Positions 25,889 to 38,500 of a DNA stretch of 64,000 nt are shown here, one piece after another. The stretch lies in assembly GCA_030674185.1 (NCBI GenBank), contig JAPXFY010000018.1, forward strand, positions 41,948,432 through 42,012,431, written 5' to 3'. The notes beneath the pieces are model-generated. The model did not search any database and was not told where the DNA came from. It worked only from the letters and a program-made list of their open reading frames with translations. Source of the DNA: Monoplex corrugatus (Eukaryota; Mollusca; Gastropoda; Littorinimorpha; Ranellidae). Each line of letters starts with the position of its first letter. Within the stretch, counting starts at the first letter, position 1. The position numbers and the translations under genes are program-made.

Positions 25889-26166
25889 TACACTTATACA
25901 TACAGGAAAAAATACAGCAGTGATATAAAGAAAAATACACATGGAATGAAACGAAAAATGGTGGAGATGGGATGGGAAGAGACAGAATGAAAGACGGAGA
26001 GGAAGAGGGAAAAAGAGTAAAGGGCTCAAAGGAGGAGGAAACAAGAGACAGAGACAGACACTCAGACAAAAAGACATCAGAGTTAAAATAGAAAACTATT
26101 ACGATTGCAAATGGAAGAAAAAAAACCAATGCAATAAAATAAAACACCATTAATAAATAACCTCAC

Positions 26167-26208
26167 CTTTATAGACCTCTATTTGTGTCTGCAGTTCTTT
26201 CAGTTTTT
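26167..26208 (-). CDS. SLMAP: SLMAP exon, 42 nt, phase 1-1
   Basis: 42 nt (14 codons, two heptads), phase 1 to 1, encoding KLKELQTQIEVYK with a leucine/isoleucine heptad pattern. Acceptor TTTTGCAG, donor GTGAGG. Confidence 0.78.
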
Positions 26209-27089
26209 CTGCAAAATATCAAATCTGCTATGCAAAGAATGCATACACTTTAAATTGTTTTCGATATTTTATAGTTATCAACAAGGTTACGTAATTTTTT
26301 TCGAGAAAATACCAGATTACTGAAAGATCATAGACTAACATTAACTTTCAAAATGATAGCATGTTTCATTAATTTCATATTTATCCAGGGCTGCCTACCC
26401 CTAATTTTTGCTTTCCAGGAACACAAGTAAAAAAATCCAGGGACGGAGATCAATTTCCAGGGATACAAATAATGCTCTTCTAAATTTAAGTATCCACTCA
26501 CCTTTATTTACTTATGCACAAAAATATGAGTGGAGAGCATCACTGATCAGAGCTGTGGGTTTTGAAGAGATCTGTGACACTATATGCTCAACCAGCTAAA
26601 AAGGGTATTAAAATTTTTCCTTTCATTCTGTGAAGTCACAGTCAGTACAGGACCATGCCTACAGTCATTAGCATGCACAAAGAAATGCCAGCATGCTGAT
26701 CAACCTTTGCTCGAGATTTTATACTTTTCTCGGAAGGTTACAGAAAATTGGATTTCTGGGACAACCCCCCTTATTTTAACTGTTTTCCAGACTAAACATG
26801 GATACCCAGGGACAGTAAGAGTCCCTGTTTATCTGTACTTATTTCTTTATATCACAATGGATATACCATGTGAAATTCGGGCTGTGATTCCTGAGCAGCA
26901 TGCGATGCTGCAGTGCAGTGCCACCCTTTTTCTTCTCTCTGTGTATGTGTATTTCCATTTATCATTTAATTCTGACAATAAGTCCTTTACTGCTATAGGA
27001 TCTTAATCATGCGCTGAGAAAATGCTGCGCATGGAATCTTGGTTCATCGCCTTATCCAAAACATCACTTTCAATTCCTAATTCCCATTT

Positions 27090-27470
<381 letters not shown>

Positions 27471-27572
27471 ATGTGCTATATTAGTGCTGTTGCATTACAT
27501 TCTGTGTCTTGTAAATATGTATAATGCACAGTGAATCCAAATGAATTTGAAGAAAAGTACTATGCAAGAATA

Positions 27573-27758
27573 TATCATCATCATCATCATCATCATCATC
27601 ACACCACCACCACCACCACCACCACCACCACCACCCCACCACACCACACACCACCACCACCACCACACCACACCACCACCACCACCACCACCACACCACC
27701 ACCCCACACCACCACCACCACCACCACCACACCACACCATCATCATCATCATCATCAC
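27573..27758. repeat. (ATC)n / (ACC)n trinucleotide repeat
   Basis: ATC runs at both ends enclosing an ACC-rich core with CCACA slips. Confidence 0.96.
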
Positions 27759-28018
27759 TTATTATCATCATTTTTCTGACAATGTCCCTCCGATTCCGTT
27801 GCTATGCCCCTCTTGAACTGAGACCTTCAACTCCACAAGCTACCCCCAATCCCCCTCCCCCAACCCCTACATACACACAAACCCCACGCACACATTCCTG
27901 TGTATACACATAGCCCTCAAACCATCCTCCCCCTGATGCACAGACACTCATCTGTACACATAACCACTAACACCCATTTTCAACTACACTTAAAAACATG
28001 CGCACAGGTGCATGTATG

Positions 28019-28086
28019 CACACACACTCACACACACACATACACTCACACAGAAATACAAACATACATGTATACACACACACACA

Positions 28087-28151
<65 letters not shown>
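28019..28151. repeat. (CA)n microsatellite beside an SLMAP exon
   Basis: UG repeat in the SLMAP transcript, ending about 40 nt from the donor of exon 28,194-28,256. Confidence 0.96.
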
Positions 28152-28154
<3 letters not shown>

Positions 28155-28193
28155 ACAACCACCAACACTAACATTGATACTAATACTACATAC

Positions 28194-28256
28194 CTTCCAA
28201 GTTTTCTGGTACACTGTCCTTATCCACCAGAGGAATGATGTCCTCTGAAGAGATAC
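28194..28256 (-). CDS. SLMAP: SLMAP exon, 63 nt, phase 1-1
   Basis: 63 nt, phase 1 to 1, encoding ISSEDIIPLVDKDSVPENLE, which is acidic and Pro-containing rather than a good coil. Acceptor ACACAG, donor GTATGT. A long (UG)n tract begins about 40 nt downstream in the transcript. It may be a regulated exon in the variable central part of SLMAP. Confidence 0.75.
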
Positions 28257-28457
28257 CTGTGTCACATGCAAACGTAACTCAAACACTGTCACCATCCCAT
28301 AATTACACAAACAATTCAGTTAAATAACAACTACAGTATCTCTAGCCTGATGTAAAACATCTGACAATAAATAGACAAGTGCAACAGATGCATATACTTC
28401 TGTTGGACTATTCAAATCTCAAGTCTTACACAGACACATACAAATACTTGCATGCAA

Positions 28458-28458
<1 letters not shown>

Positions 28459-28539
<81 letters not shown>
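28459..28539. repeat. (CA)n microsatellite
   Basis: An 80-bp CA run. Confidence 0.97.
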
Positions 28540-28542
<3 letters not shown>

Positions 28543-29269
28543 AGAAAGTATCCAGATCACAGCATTGTCTACCACTGACTTTCTACATCCAAGCCCCCGC
28601 CTCATCCATGCATGCATACACAAAAGAGAAAGAAACAGAGAGAGACTTCACATAAGACACAAAAAGAAATCAATATCATGAGATCAACAGAATTATCATG
28701 AAAGAAAGTATAACAGTTTTACATGTAATAATAAATTTTTAGCTCCACTTTTGCTCTGATCAAGAGTTGTCTCTGCAAACTGATGAATAAGTAGATGAAT
28801 GAAATGCATGGTCAGATGGACAAAACTCATTCTAATTTGCTCCCAATTTGGGTCTGGAAAGGAAGGAGATTTATGTTTATAATGAAAATGTGTCAAACAA
28901 CTCAATTCGGTCCACAAAAAGTTATGTCAGAATGACTGTGCAAGTGCACGTAAGTTTAACAATCATATATACATGTGCAAGTGCATATGAAAAAAGTGAC
29001 AATGTATGCTGATCAAGCTATTCTGATATGAAATTATAGTCAAAAGTTTTATCATTTCCGAATGACAAGACACTAAAAGCTCACACATATATCTTTAGCA
29101 CTGTTTTCAGGTCAAAACCCCACAATCTCCAAACTGTTGAAAAGAAAAGCTGTGGCACTGATAAAATGAAAGACTCAATAGGAATTACTTAGTGGGTGTA
29201 TGAAGACTGCTTTACTCATGAAACAGGCAGAAGAAGAACAAGAGAAAGATCCAATGTGTACAAGCGTTT

Positions 29270-30082
29270 ACTATGGCACTGTCCATTCAACTAAGGAGTA
29301 AAAGCTTGAAAATCAATGTATATTTCCAAATACTAAGGAATCATACATAAGCAAATATTTACAACTAACAGACTGTACAAAAGGGGCAAATATTATGATA
29401 CTTTGGTCACAATTTAAAAAGTTCTTAAATATTAATCAAATGGGAAAGTTCACTACTATTCAATATATAAACTGGAAAGTGACATTTCATATAATACAGA
29501 AACTATCTCATGTAAATTCAAAATGATTCAGTTAAGGCTAGTATACTGGATATTGCAACAAATTCGTCTTTGAAAAAGATTCAACTTACTGACAATGATA
29601 AATGCGATTTTTGTTATACGCAGGCAGAAACTATACAGGACTTGTTATGGAGATGTGATACTGTACTATATTTCTGGTCCACTTTGGAAAATTTTCTTAA
29701 TGAAAAATGCAACAACATCCATACTCTTCAACTGAATGAAGAACTATCTGACACTGCATTAGAAAACATTTCTGCTTTTATAATTTTATTTGTAAAACAC
29801 TTCCTATATGTAGAAGTAAACTTAAAAAACATCCTTTATCATTCAATACATTCCTAATACAGCTTGATTTTAGATATGAATTAGTAAAAACATATATTTA
29901 CATCCAGAAGAATTACAACACATTCCTCACAAAATGGTTTTACACATGCCACTCTGAAAATGCTAATACTTAATTGTCATAATCGAGCATACAACCCAGC
30001 TCGCTTTAAATTTATTTTTTCTCAGTCAGAGATGTTTAGGTCCATGATTTTTAATTTGTGTAATTTGTATATATGTGTGTAA
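29270..30082 (+). mobile_element. LINE 3' fragment (L1/Tx1-like reverse transcriptase tail)
   Basis: Plus-strand frame at 29,570-29,857 reads CDFCYTQAETIQDLLWRCDT followed by FW, the C-x2-C-x7-H-like/Cys motif with FW typical at the end of L1-type reverse transcriptases. Upstream sequence reads like WKVTFHIIQKL with stops. It ends in a (GGAT)n/(TATG)n tail. Decayed. Confidence 0.72.
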
Positions 30083-30231
30083 TGGATGGATGAATGGATG
30101 GATGGATGGATGGATGGATGGATGGATGGATGGGATGATGGTATGGGCATGTATGTATGTATGATGTATGTATGTATGTATGTATGTATGTATGTATGTA
30201 TGTATGTATGTATTATGTATGTATGTATGTA
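30083..30231. repeat. (GGAT)n and (TATG)n tetranucleotide repeats
   Basis: Two adjoining tetranucleotide arrays forming the 3' tail of the LINE fragment. Confidence 0.95.
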
Positions 30232-31543
30232 TACATTCAAAACAAAAACAACTCTGTATCATGACATGTATTTCTACAAAATGTCATTAATGCATGAACA
30301 AGAATTGTACATATAACTCACGTAAATACTGATGCATACATGTTCATGTATTAAAAAAAAATTGAGAAATTAGAAAAAAAGTTTGGGGGGAAAAAGTGTA
30401 CAAGAATTATCAGTTGTCTTAAATTCCAAACTCCTTGCTATTACTGTTTGACCCTTCACATGTGACAGTCATTTCTTGAGTCATATTCTAACCTAAAAAC
30501 AGAAACCAACACAAGACTATAACATATTATGACATGCAGTTCCACAATACTGGAAACACTAGGCTGAGTAAAGGGTACCCTACTCTCCATCAGACTTGCA
30601 AAATATTCATGATGTGATGATGTGTATTGTCCGTTTCACATTATCTTTCTATCATCTGTTAAATGGAATAAAGGTGTTTTGTTGCAAAAAGGAATTTCTA
30701 ACAATTTTTGTGAATTTCCATATGCTGAAGTTCAGTTCAAAATGGTGGCTAAACTGAAAACATGCACAGAGATGATCACTTTGCAAGTCTCTTACCAGGA
30801 GTAAAATTCACTCCACACAATCGTCATTTGTGTGATTCTAAAAATAAATCAAATCATCTATCTGCATTAAGTAGGTAGGTCCACCCCAAAAATTCAAAAT
30901 TTTTGTTTGTTCACATAAAGAGAAAAACTTAATAGCATTTGAAAGACAACACAACACTGAATATCTCTGCCAAATTTTATCTTCCTATCAATGATAGTTC
31001 AAGAGTTATGAGCATTTAAAAATGCAAGAAAATGGCACAATTTAGCGATTTTAACGAAACACCATTTTTCTGGCTTGATAAATGGAGAATGAATACACAG
31101 ACACAGCTGAAAATGATAAAACCAAAACTATATACTACTTACTGTAAGAATAATTTTTTCCAGGGGTAGGCAAGCCATAGTTTTTCATCCAGATCACTTC
31201 AAAAATGAGGAAAAACACATTTCTCGCAGGCGGAAAAAGATGACATGAGAGAGAAATAACACCAAATAGTAAACAAGCCATATCTCAACAACTACTGATG
31301 CTACAGACTAATTTCAAGTACCCTTTTGCTCAGAATAAAGAGTAGAACTTGAATTTCACATCCACAGGCTTCAAAAGAAGTTCTAAAGTAGTCAAAACTA
31401 TCCTGAAACACAACCAGTTTTTACATATGGAAATCATGGCAAGTAATGTTCGCAAATGGCTCATACAGTACACCTAAGCCCCCAAGCTTGAAATACACCA
31501 CAGAAAAAACTAACAGTAGCTTGAAATACACCACAGAAAAAAA
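30232..31543. other. SLMAP intron, 3' flank of the nested gene
   Basis: Nothing coding recognised. A 33-bp direct duplication (agcttgaaatacaccacag) at about 31,484-31,550 touches the end of the nested frame. Confidence 0.55.
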
Positions 31544-32810
31544 CTAACAGTGTTTTCTAGTGTATTTGGACCAGGAGAGCTGCAGCTTCTTCCAGTCATC
31601 GCTGGTCAGACACCACGTCCGGCCTACAGATTTCATATGGAAATCACTGAAAAAAATGTACCGTGAGCTCAGGTTATTTTCAATGTCACCAGACTCAGGC
31701 CACTTAAATACATTTGCAGAACCTCTCTGACTGAGGAAAGTCACTGCAGCTGTATTTCCGTCTTTGATGCTTAGCACTTGGCCAATGTAGTAGCAAGGCT
31801 CTCCTCGCTCATCACTGTAAAACGCAGCAACAGTCTGTCCAGGCCCATTGAACTTGAAGTCCATGCCATCCTGTTGCTCTTCCTCGTCTTCTTCGTCCTG
31901 ATGCTCTTCCACAAGTGCTTCATCCTGTTCTTCTTCATCCTGATCTTGTCCTTCATCCTGATCTTGTCCTTCTTCTTCCTCCTCTTCAGACTCGTATTGT
32001 TGTCTTGGTTGGCGATGTCGCTGGAGGGCCGCCATAAACTCTACAACCCCACTGGGACCTCACTTGCTCTCCTAGGTCAGACAAGAGACTGTCAACAAGA
32101 TCTTGGAGCTTGCCCGTTACCTTTAAATGCTTGGCCACAAAGAATTCCTTCCGATACCGGATTTGGGTTCTTTTCCTTCAACACCAGCAGCTGCAGGAGA
32201 AACCTGTTGTTGAACTGGATCTCGGGCAATTTGGGTGGTCTACCCGGCCCTTTCTGGTCAAAACGAGCTAGCAACGCTGTCAGCTGGTCATCATCTGATA
32301 AAAACATCAAACTTGCGCTTAGAATCGAGAAGAAAACACGTTAAAGAAAGCGAAACTACACAATCTAGGAAACCGGAAGTGAAGAGTTGTCTTTCCATAA
32401 CAACTTTCGCGATCTCATTGCCGAAGAATAAATCTCAAGATCATAATAAAAAAACAAACATCGAGCCAATATAAAAAATAATTGAGTCTTTGAAACACAT
32501 TTCTTTCAATCCATTTCATCAACAGTACAAAATACGTTGAGATATTTCAGTATTTTCCAGCCAACTCAAGTCACTCAACACAAAGTTCGCTTTCTTAGCG
32601 CTACTCGTATGCAGGTGCCCTAGAAACATTCATTTCATTCATTTCCTCTCAAGAAACAAAAGCGAAAAGTTTGCAAAGGCAGCGTAAACATATAAAATTA
32701 TTTAAATATGATATTTACTTACCGACTAATTGGCGAATTCTCGAATCACAAGACGATAATCCAGGCGAAGAGCAGCGCTCGCTCAGGCTGCCTGACGCAG
32801 CCGCCATCAT
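31544..32810 (-). pseudogene. Nested intronic gene of unknown function, frame broken
   Basis: This lies inside the SLMAP intron between exons 34,293 and 28,256, on the same strand. A candidate first exon (32,723-32,810) starts ATGATGGCGGC and ends at a perfect GTAAGT in phase 1. A second (start 32,294) is in matching phase and reads DDQLTALLARFDQKGPGRPP onward. After a break, another frame reads EFFVAKHLKVTGKLQDLVDS. The last frame (31,544-32,035) is 163 codons: an acidic Glu/Asp/Gln-rich stretch, then a compact basic domain with YYIGQVLSIKDGNTAAVTFL, FKWPE and a SWSKYTRKHC end, which looks Tudor/SH3-like. The three parts join only with two frameshifts or unusual introns, so this is a decayed gene, a transposon-derived gene, or an assembly error. 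I do not recognise the family. Confidence 0.5.
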
Positions 32811-34292
32811 GCACTCGAGAGCGGCACTCGGCTTCGATTCACATTGTTCCAAACAAAAGCGCGTCAAAGTGCAGTCGTCTGCGATTTCAACAGTGCACTT
32901 ATTAAAAACTTCAAAGTCTAAGCTTCAATTTGATATAAAAATTGAAGCATCTTGATAAACAGTTCCGAAGATATCGGCTCTCAGAAAAGTTCCTTGTTTT
33001 CAACTCGCGATATCAAATGGTTCTTACAAGGCTGTCTGCACAATAAATAGACCAATGGAATCGCTGGAAATTGGAGTTTCCAAGGACGCTAGTTCTAAAA
33101 ATAGACACAGCAACACTGCGAAGCGATCGCCGTGTTTCTGACCACACTCGTTTTGAACGCGCTGACGCAGTGTTAGTCATGGCGGCTCGGGTCGGAGCAA
33201 AGACAACAGCACCCGCATTGTTTAACCATGAAGCGCTTCAAAGTTTTATATTTTATTGTAAAACAAACAACACAGTGTTGTAGAGCAGAAAACAAGCTTT
33301 ATTTCAGTATATTTTTTAAACCATTTACTCAACATTTTAAGCAATATAAAGAGGATCAAAAATACACTCAAAATGCTCACAGCAAGCCGATGCTGACTGC
33401 TGCCACTGCAGAAGCGGACCTATCTACATTAAGCAACAATATGGCAAGAAAGTAGAACAAAAAGCAGTTCTTGGAAATTCAGAACTATGCATCATATGCA
33501 TTACTTTTACGTCCAGTTTTATCGTCCATACTGCAACCTATGCCTGCATTATGATAAAATATCAGTTGATCAAAACAGAGAAATCAGTGTATATCATTCC
33601 AGTCAATATAGTTTTTGGCGAGCAATGCAATACTCAAACCTTTGAATACTTCTGTCACTGAACAGCAGTTCCCCTACAGCGCACATGGTAAGTTAAATAA
33701 GGTATACACTATCGCTATTTATATTTGCTGATGCAGATTTGAGCCCTCTACAGATATCAAGTCTTGTTATTAACCAACCATTACAGCCTTTACATGTTAC
33801 ACAGCACACCAGCTGCACTTGTAGAAACTGTTGGGGTTTGAAGGTTCATTGCATCCCAAATTACAGTAACACAATGAATCCCTCTTCATCAGGAACTCTC
33901 GGCACCTGATGCAATCATCAAATTTTTCATTGTCTGACCCTCCCATATGAATAAATCTATAAGCCAACATCAACAATTTTTTTTTCCTGTCAATTTTGAC
34001 CATATGATCGTGTAGTTTTGAACAGTTTCAGATAAAAAATACTTAAAAAGTCTGCTGATTAGACAGCACTGGTAGATTTGGCCATCTCTACTGATCAACT
34101 GACGTGCATGGTAGCACTCAACACAATGCATAGAAAGTTCACAGTACTAGGATCCTCCAGCATATGTCACAGTTTAGTGTTAATCTGTATTATCTGACAT
34201 TTTGAATTTCTGAACTGCATGTTCTAAAAGTGTTTCCAGAGTGTGGAACTGCATGCATACATCAACACATACAAAAACAGACGACTTATCAC
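32811..34292. other. CpG-richer patch then ordinary intron
   Basis: Roughly 32,740-33,200 is richer in CpG than the surroundings and may be the promoter of the nested gene. Short frames on both strands here (33,180 plus; 33,797-34,003 minus, Cys-rich) could not be assigned. Confidence 0.4.
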
Positions 34293-34358
34293 CTTCCAAT
34301 CCTAAATCCAAAGCCTTGTCCTCCTCATGGTTTGTTTCCTTCTTTAACTCTAGTTTTG
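34293..34358 (-). CDS. SLMAP: SLMAP exon, coil, 66 nt, phase 1-1
   Basis: 66 nt flanked by CAACAG and GTGATA, phase 1 to 1. It encodes KLELKKETNHEEDKALDLGL. The human protein diverges and is alternatively spliced in this region, so identity rests on frame, phase, strand and position. Confidence 0.75.
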
Positions 34359-35796
34359 CTGTTGAGGAAAAGTATATACAAAGAACAGCTGATTATTATA
34401 AGAACAATCACACACATTGAGCAATAACCACCACAAGAGAGAGAAAGAACAGATTTCACAGATATGTACAGATATATCACATATCAATCCAATGGAAACT
34501 TGTAAATTCAAAATTAACTGTCCATATACTGTCTGTCATCTGATGAAAGACATAACATTAAACAATGAATAGCCAATACATTTAAAATGCAAAGAAACTA
34601 ACAGATTCATGCAAATTGAATAACAAAAAAGAAAGATCTGGATGAATAAAAATATTCATTCAATCCTTGCCAATGCACAAATTTCATGAGGAAGAGCAGT
34701 GAAAGCGACTGTATACATATATGAAGCTCAGACACAGAAAAATAACCAGTCACCTTTTGTAGCAGACTTGAGGGAAACTACATTCAGCCTTTAAAATAAA
34801 TTCACTTTTCAACATAAAAGGAAGACAAAAGGAAACACGAAGACAGCTGTAGAACCACTTCCTGGCTAAGCAAGTCACTTATCCAATACATCAAACTGCT
34901 GTGAGTCTACTTTCACTGCTTGTCTGATTATCATATGCAAGCACTTTCTACCTCATTCATCAATGCTTAAAAAAAAACTTTTCCTATGACTCTTGATTGC
35001 TACAAAAAAAAAAATTTTCCTCTGATTCTTAACTGCTAAATGCTCCTAACTAAAATATTCAGATCACTTTGACAATATTGCAAAACGTGCAGGCAGAAAG
35101 TGCAGCTGAGTTTGATTATTCATATACAATATACTATGATAACCTCTTGATGTTTACTTTAGGTTTTAAGATTCACAATAGCAAATGTGCTCCTAAATCT
35201 CTGTATAAGAGTGCAAAGCAAAGGTCAGTATGATAAAATGTTCCCAACACAGTTCCAGTGAGTCTGAATGTCAGTGGCCCTCTAATTATTGGCTGGTTCT
35301 GGTTGTTTTGAATGAAAAGGGGTTAAAATCTCAAAGGTGACAATAACTGTGATGACCCATACAATGTGCAAAATATGCAAATCATAATGCAATGTTGATA
35401 GGTGTGTTTATTTTGTTTCTTTTTCCTTACAGCAAATGAAACTGACTGACTGCTGGAATACATTGCCGGAAGTTTGTCTTTATACCTGAACTTACCACCA
35501 GGCATGTTTTTTTTATGCTGTACCACAACAGGACTTGGTTTTAATAACTTTTATGCTTTGAAATGGAGTAACTTACCTTCAGTAAATAAAATTCTAAAAA
35601 ATGAAAAACAATGAGACAATCAATAGCATCAACTTGCAAAAAAATGCTGATTTACATGCTGTTTTGCTTCAGCTTAAGTCTGCTTTGATTTAAATGGTCA
35701 GATTCAGAGCAATGACTGTCCTTATGTGAAAAAAGCAGCAGTCTTTACACAAAATCAACGAGTGAGTGAGCAGAAGTAAAAAGGAGAACATCATAC
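34359..35796. other. SLMAP intron, nothing certain
   Basis: AT-rich. A 17-nt candidate microexon with good splice borders near 35,576-35,592 is discussed in the findings. Confidence 0.5.
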
Positions 35797-35854
35797 CTTT
35801 CATAGCTGCCAGCTGTTCTCTAGCGAAATCATTGTCTGCCTGAAGAGACTCAAT
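35797..35854 (-). CDS. SLMAP: SLMAP exon, coiled coil
   Basis: 58 nt, phase 0 to phase 1. IESLQADNDFAREQLAAMK matches human IEALQADNDFTNERLTALQ. This is the switch point from phase-0 exons to the phase-1 run that fills the rest of the gene. Confidence 0.96.
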
Positions 35855-36034
35855 CTGCAACAACAATTACATGTGTCAAAAATCATTATCTAGAGGTTAG
35901 AGTTTGTTTTTCATGCTCAGAATTTCCACATGCACTCCAACCAAATTTGTCAGTTATCATCTTGCACACTAACTGAACCTGTACAATGAGTCTGCAAGAT
36001 AATTACTGGTGATCATGTGACACTAAGATTATAG

Positions 36035-36150
36035 GAAACAGATTTGTCAGTTAATGGCATTTTGAAAAAAAGGGAACATATGTCTGTTAATGGTATTTTG
36101 AAAAAAAAAGGGGGGAACAGATCTGTCTGTTAATGGCATTTTGAAACTAC
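36035..36150. repeat. Imperfect tandem repeat, 3 units
   Basis: ttaatggcattttgaaa recurs at 36,051, 36,087 and 36,130. Confidence 0.8.
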
Positions 36151-36162
36151 TGCTCTCTGGCA

Positions 36163-36300
36163 AACAGTTTTACAAGACAGCCCCAAGAGGCACCTAACTA
36201 CACAAGCATTGTTTTCTTATCACTCATCATCAACAGTTTTACAAGACAGCCCCAAGAGGCACCTAACTACACAAGCATTGTTTCCTTATCACTCATCATC
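36163..36300. repeat. Tandem duplication, 69 bp x 2
   Basis: Two nearly identical 69-bp units beginning aacagttttacaagacag; each ends in catcatc. Confidence 0.95.
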
Positions 36301-36680
36301 ATCATCAAGTGCCCTGCTGCATGGCGTTGGCAGATCATGGCCCTCCATATGTATGTATCCCTTGTTGTCGCAAGCACATTTACCACCCTCTCTGTCCTCA
36401 GCCACCCTGCAAGTCCATCCAATATCTTCTCCCTGGTCTACCTGGTGCTCTCTTTCCTCCAGCTTTCCTGTTGTGACCAGGTGCTCTAATAACCCTTTCC
36501 TCATAAAATGGCCTATAAATGTTGCCTGTCTTTTCCTAATCTTCCTTATCAATGATCTTCTTGTGTCTTCCTCCATCAAGACTGTCTCAATTGTTTTCTT
36601 TGTTGTCCAAGGAACTCTCAATATTCTTCTTAGAAACCACATCTCAGCTGCCTCAATCTTCTTCTGGCTTTGCGTGTTGA
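36294..36680 (-). mobile_element. 5'-truncated LINE, copy 3
   Basis: The minus strand encodes MWFLRRILRVPWTTKKTIET and IRKRQATFIGHFMRKGLLEH and ends in (GAT)n. The 9-bp flanks (36,285-36,293 and 36,681-36,689) differ at one base, compatible with an older target-site duplication. Confidence 0.87.
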
Positions 36681-36857
36681 CTTATTACTACACTGAGAAA
36701 AGAATTAATCATAGCTGCCAGTCATATTTGTAGCCCCCTACACAATTTCCTCTGCAGCATTCTGATCGCCACATTACATCCAAAAGCTCACAGTTTAAAC
36801 ACAGTAAAGATCACAGAACGCTGCAGAAAAAAAATTTGCATGGGAAACAAAGCCAAC

Positions 36858-36968
36858 CTTAGCGGACAGAGTGCTCTCCTGTTGTATCATGTCTTCCAGT
36901 TTCTCCATCAGTTCCTGTTTCTCCTTCTCTGCCCGCTCTGTCTCCTCCTGGTAGTTCTTCTCTGCCTC
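36858..36968 (-). CDS. SLMAP: SLMAP exon, coiled coil
   Basis: 111 nt, phase 0 to 0. It encodes a Glu/Lys-rich coil (EAEKNYQEETERAEKEKQEL), corresponding to the human segment QAEKKELQHKIDEMEEKEQEL. The match is by position and composition more than by identity. The donor is GTTGGC. Confidence 0.88.
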
Positions 36969-37283
36969 CTGCATTATTACAGTTTTGTATCAAATTATGC
37001 ACAAGGGTTGTGTGAAGAGGATGGATGTGTGTATGTGCTTAGGTACATTTAAGTGTGCATGTGTTTGCAGTTGAGGGTGTCGTGTGTCTGTTCATGTGTC
37101 TGCTTTTAAATACAGCATTAGAGTATTACCTACACCGTTTAAGAAGAACTACACAGACACTATTTCACAATTAATTAGCCAGCACAGCACAGCACTTTGA
37201 TTTGAACATTTCACCACTTAAGCTTAATATCAGATTAGCTTCACTGCCAGCAAAAACATGCACTTATACATTTTTCTTACAGT

Positions 37284-37284
<1 letters not shown>

Positions 37285-37368
<84 letters not shown>

Positions 37369-37465
37369 CACACACACACACATTACACATAACAAACACA
37401 CTCACACAAACACACACACACTCTACACATATACAACACACACCACACAACACACACACACACTC

Positions 37466-37514
<49 letters not shown>

Positions 37515-37647
37515 CGCACACACACACACACGCATGCGTGCACACACACACACACACACACACTCATAAGCATATACATACACTTCAGACTGACACACAC
37601 AAACACACCAAAAACACACAATTTCATTCAACCAACTCCCACCCCAA

Positions 37648-37739
<92 letters not shown>

Positions 37740-37740
37740 C
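37285..37740. repeat. Long interrupted (CA)n cluster beside an SLMAP exon
   Basis: Two main CA blocks with ACGC and AACAC interruptions. The right one ends within about ten bases of the donor of exon 37,746-37,883. Confidence 0.97.
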
Positions 37741-37745
37741 AGCAC

Positions 37746-37883
37746 CTGAAGTTTGTCCTGCAACTCCTGTACTTCTTTCAGCTGGTCCTGATAGCGGGTG
37801 GCGAGCTGTTTCAATTCCTCCTGACTTGACTCACACATTTCTTTGAGGTGGTTACATTCCCCTTCAGCAGATGTCAATGACCG
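37746..37883 (-). CDS. SLMAP: SLMAP exon, coiled coil
   Basis: 138 nt, phase 0 to 0. The segment ECNHLKEMCESSQEELKQLA aligns with human ECTHLKEMNERTQEELRELA. Its donor (CAG|GTGCTG) runs within about ten bases into a roughly 90-nt (TG)n repeat, an unusual setting for a 5' splice site. Confidence 0.95.
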
Positions 37884-38179
37884 CTGTTGCAAAACACACA
37901 AAAATATCAGATGAAACTGTTCTCAATAGCAGCAGTCCAGTGAACGGCAAAATTGGGATACAGTCTTTCTGACTTGGCAACAATTAAAGTTGATTTATCC
38001 ACACTCAATGTTGAAGAAAGGAAATACAGTTAACCATTCTGAAAAACCTTACCAGTTTTCAATGAAGGTTGTTTTCTTTGAAACAAACAAATGCACTGTT
38101 ACAAAAGTGATTATATGCAAGGCAACAAAAATCAAATATAAGCATGAATACATGTACCTAGCATCATCAAAAATGATAT

Positions 38180-38500
38180 AACAGCATATACCTACAGGAG
38201 GGGAGGTATAAGGACCACCCAAACCAGCAAACTGCTGCAGAAGCATGCCCAAGTAGGACAGCCCTTGCAAAGAAGTTAGTGGGTGTTTCTGTCCACAGGG
38301 AGAGGACCACCCTGGATCATAGCTTGGAGACCCATGTCTGGGGGAAAGTGGGAGGCATAAGGACTCCCACCAGCCAATTGCTGTTCTTGTCATAGGGAGA
38401 GGAGAATCCTGAATCATGGCTAGGAGACCCATACCTGGGGACATAAGGACCCCCGGACTACTAACTGCAGCAGCAGCAAGTCCAAGGAGTACAGCCCTTG
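38180..38500. repeat. Diverged tandem repeat, about 150-bp unit
   Basis: ataaggac is followed by cccac/ccc and aactgctg near 38,207, 38,356 and 38,443. The phrase gggagagga, atcat and ggagacccat recurs at about 38,299 and 38,396. Confidence 0.65.

Noticed and set aside
27541..27816. Histidine/proline-rich frames
   Set aside because: They arise from the (ATC)n/(ACC)n repeat.
33071..33283. Plus-strand frame with MAARVGAKTTAPALFNHEAL
   Set aside because: Short, no donor or homology recognised. It may be a divergent leader of the nested unit, but it cannot be supported.
33797..34003. Minus-strand Cys-rich frame (CIRCREFLMKRDSLCYCNLGC)
   Set aside because: The spacing suggests a zinc-binding remnant, but there are no clear splice sites in SLMAP phase and no recognised family.
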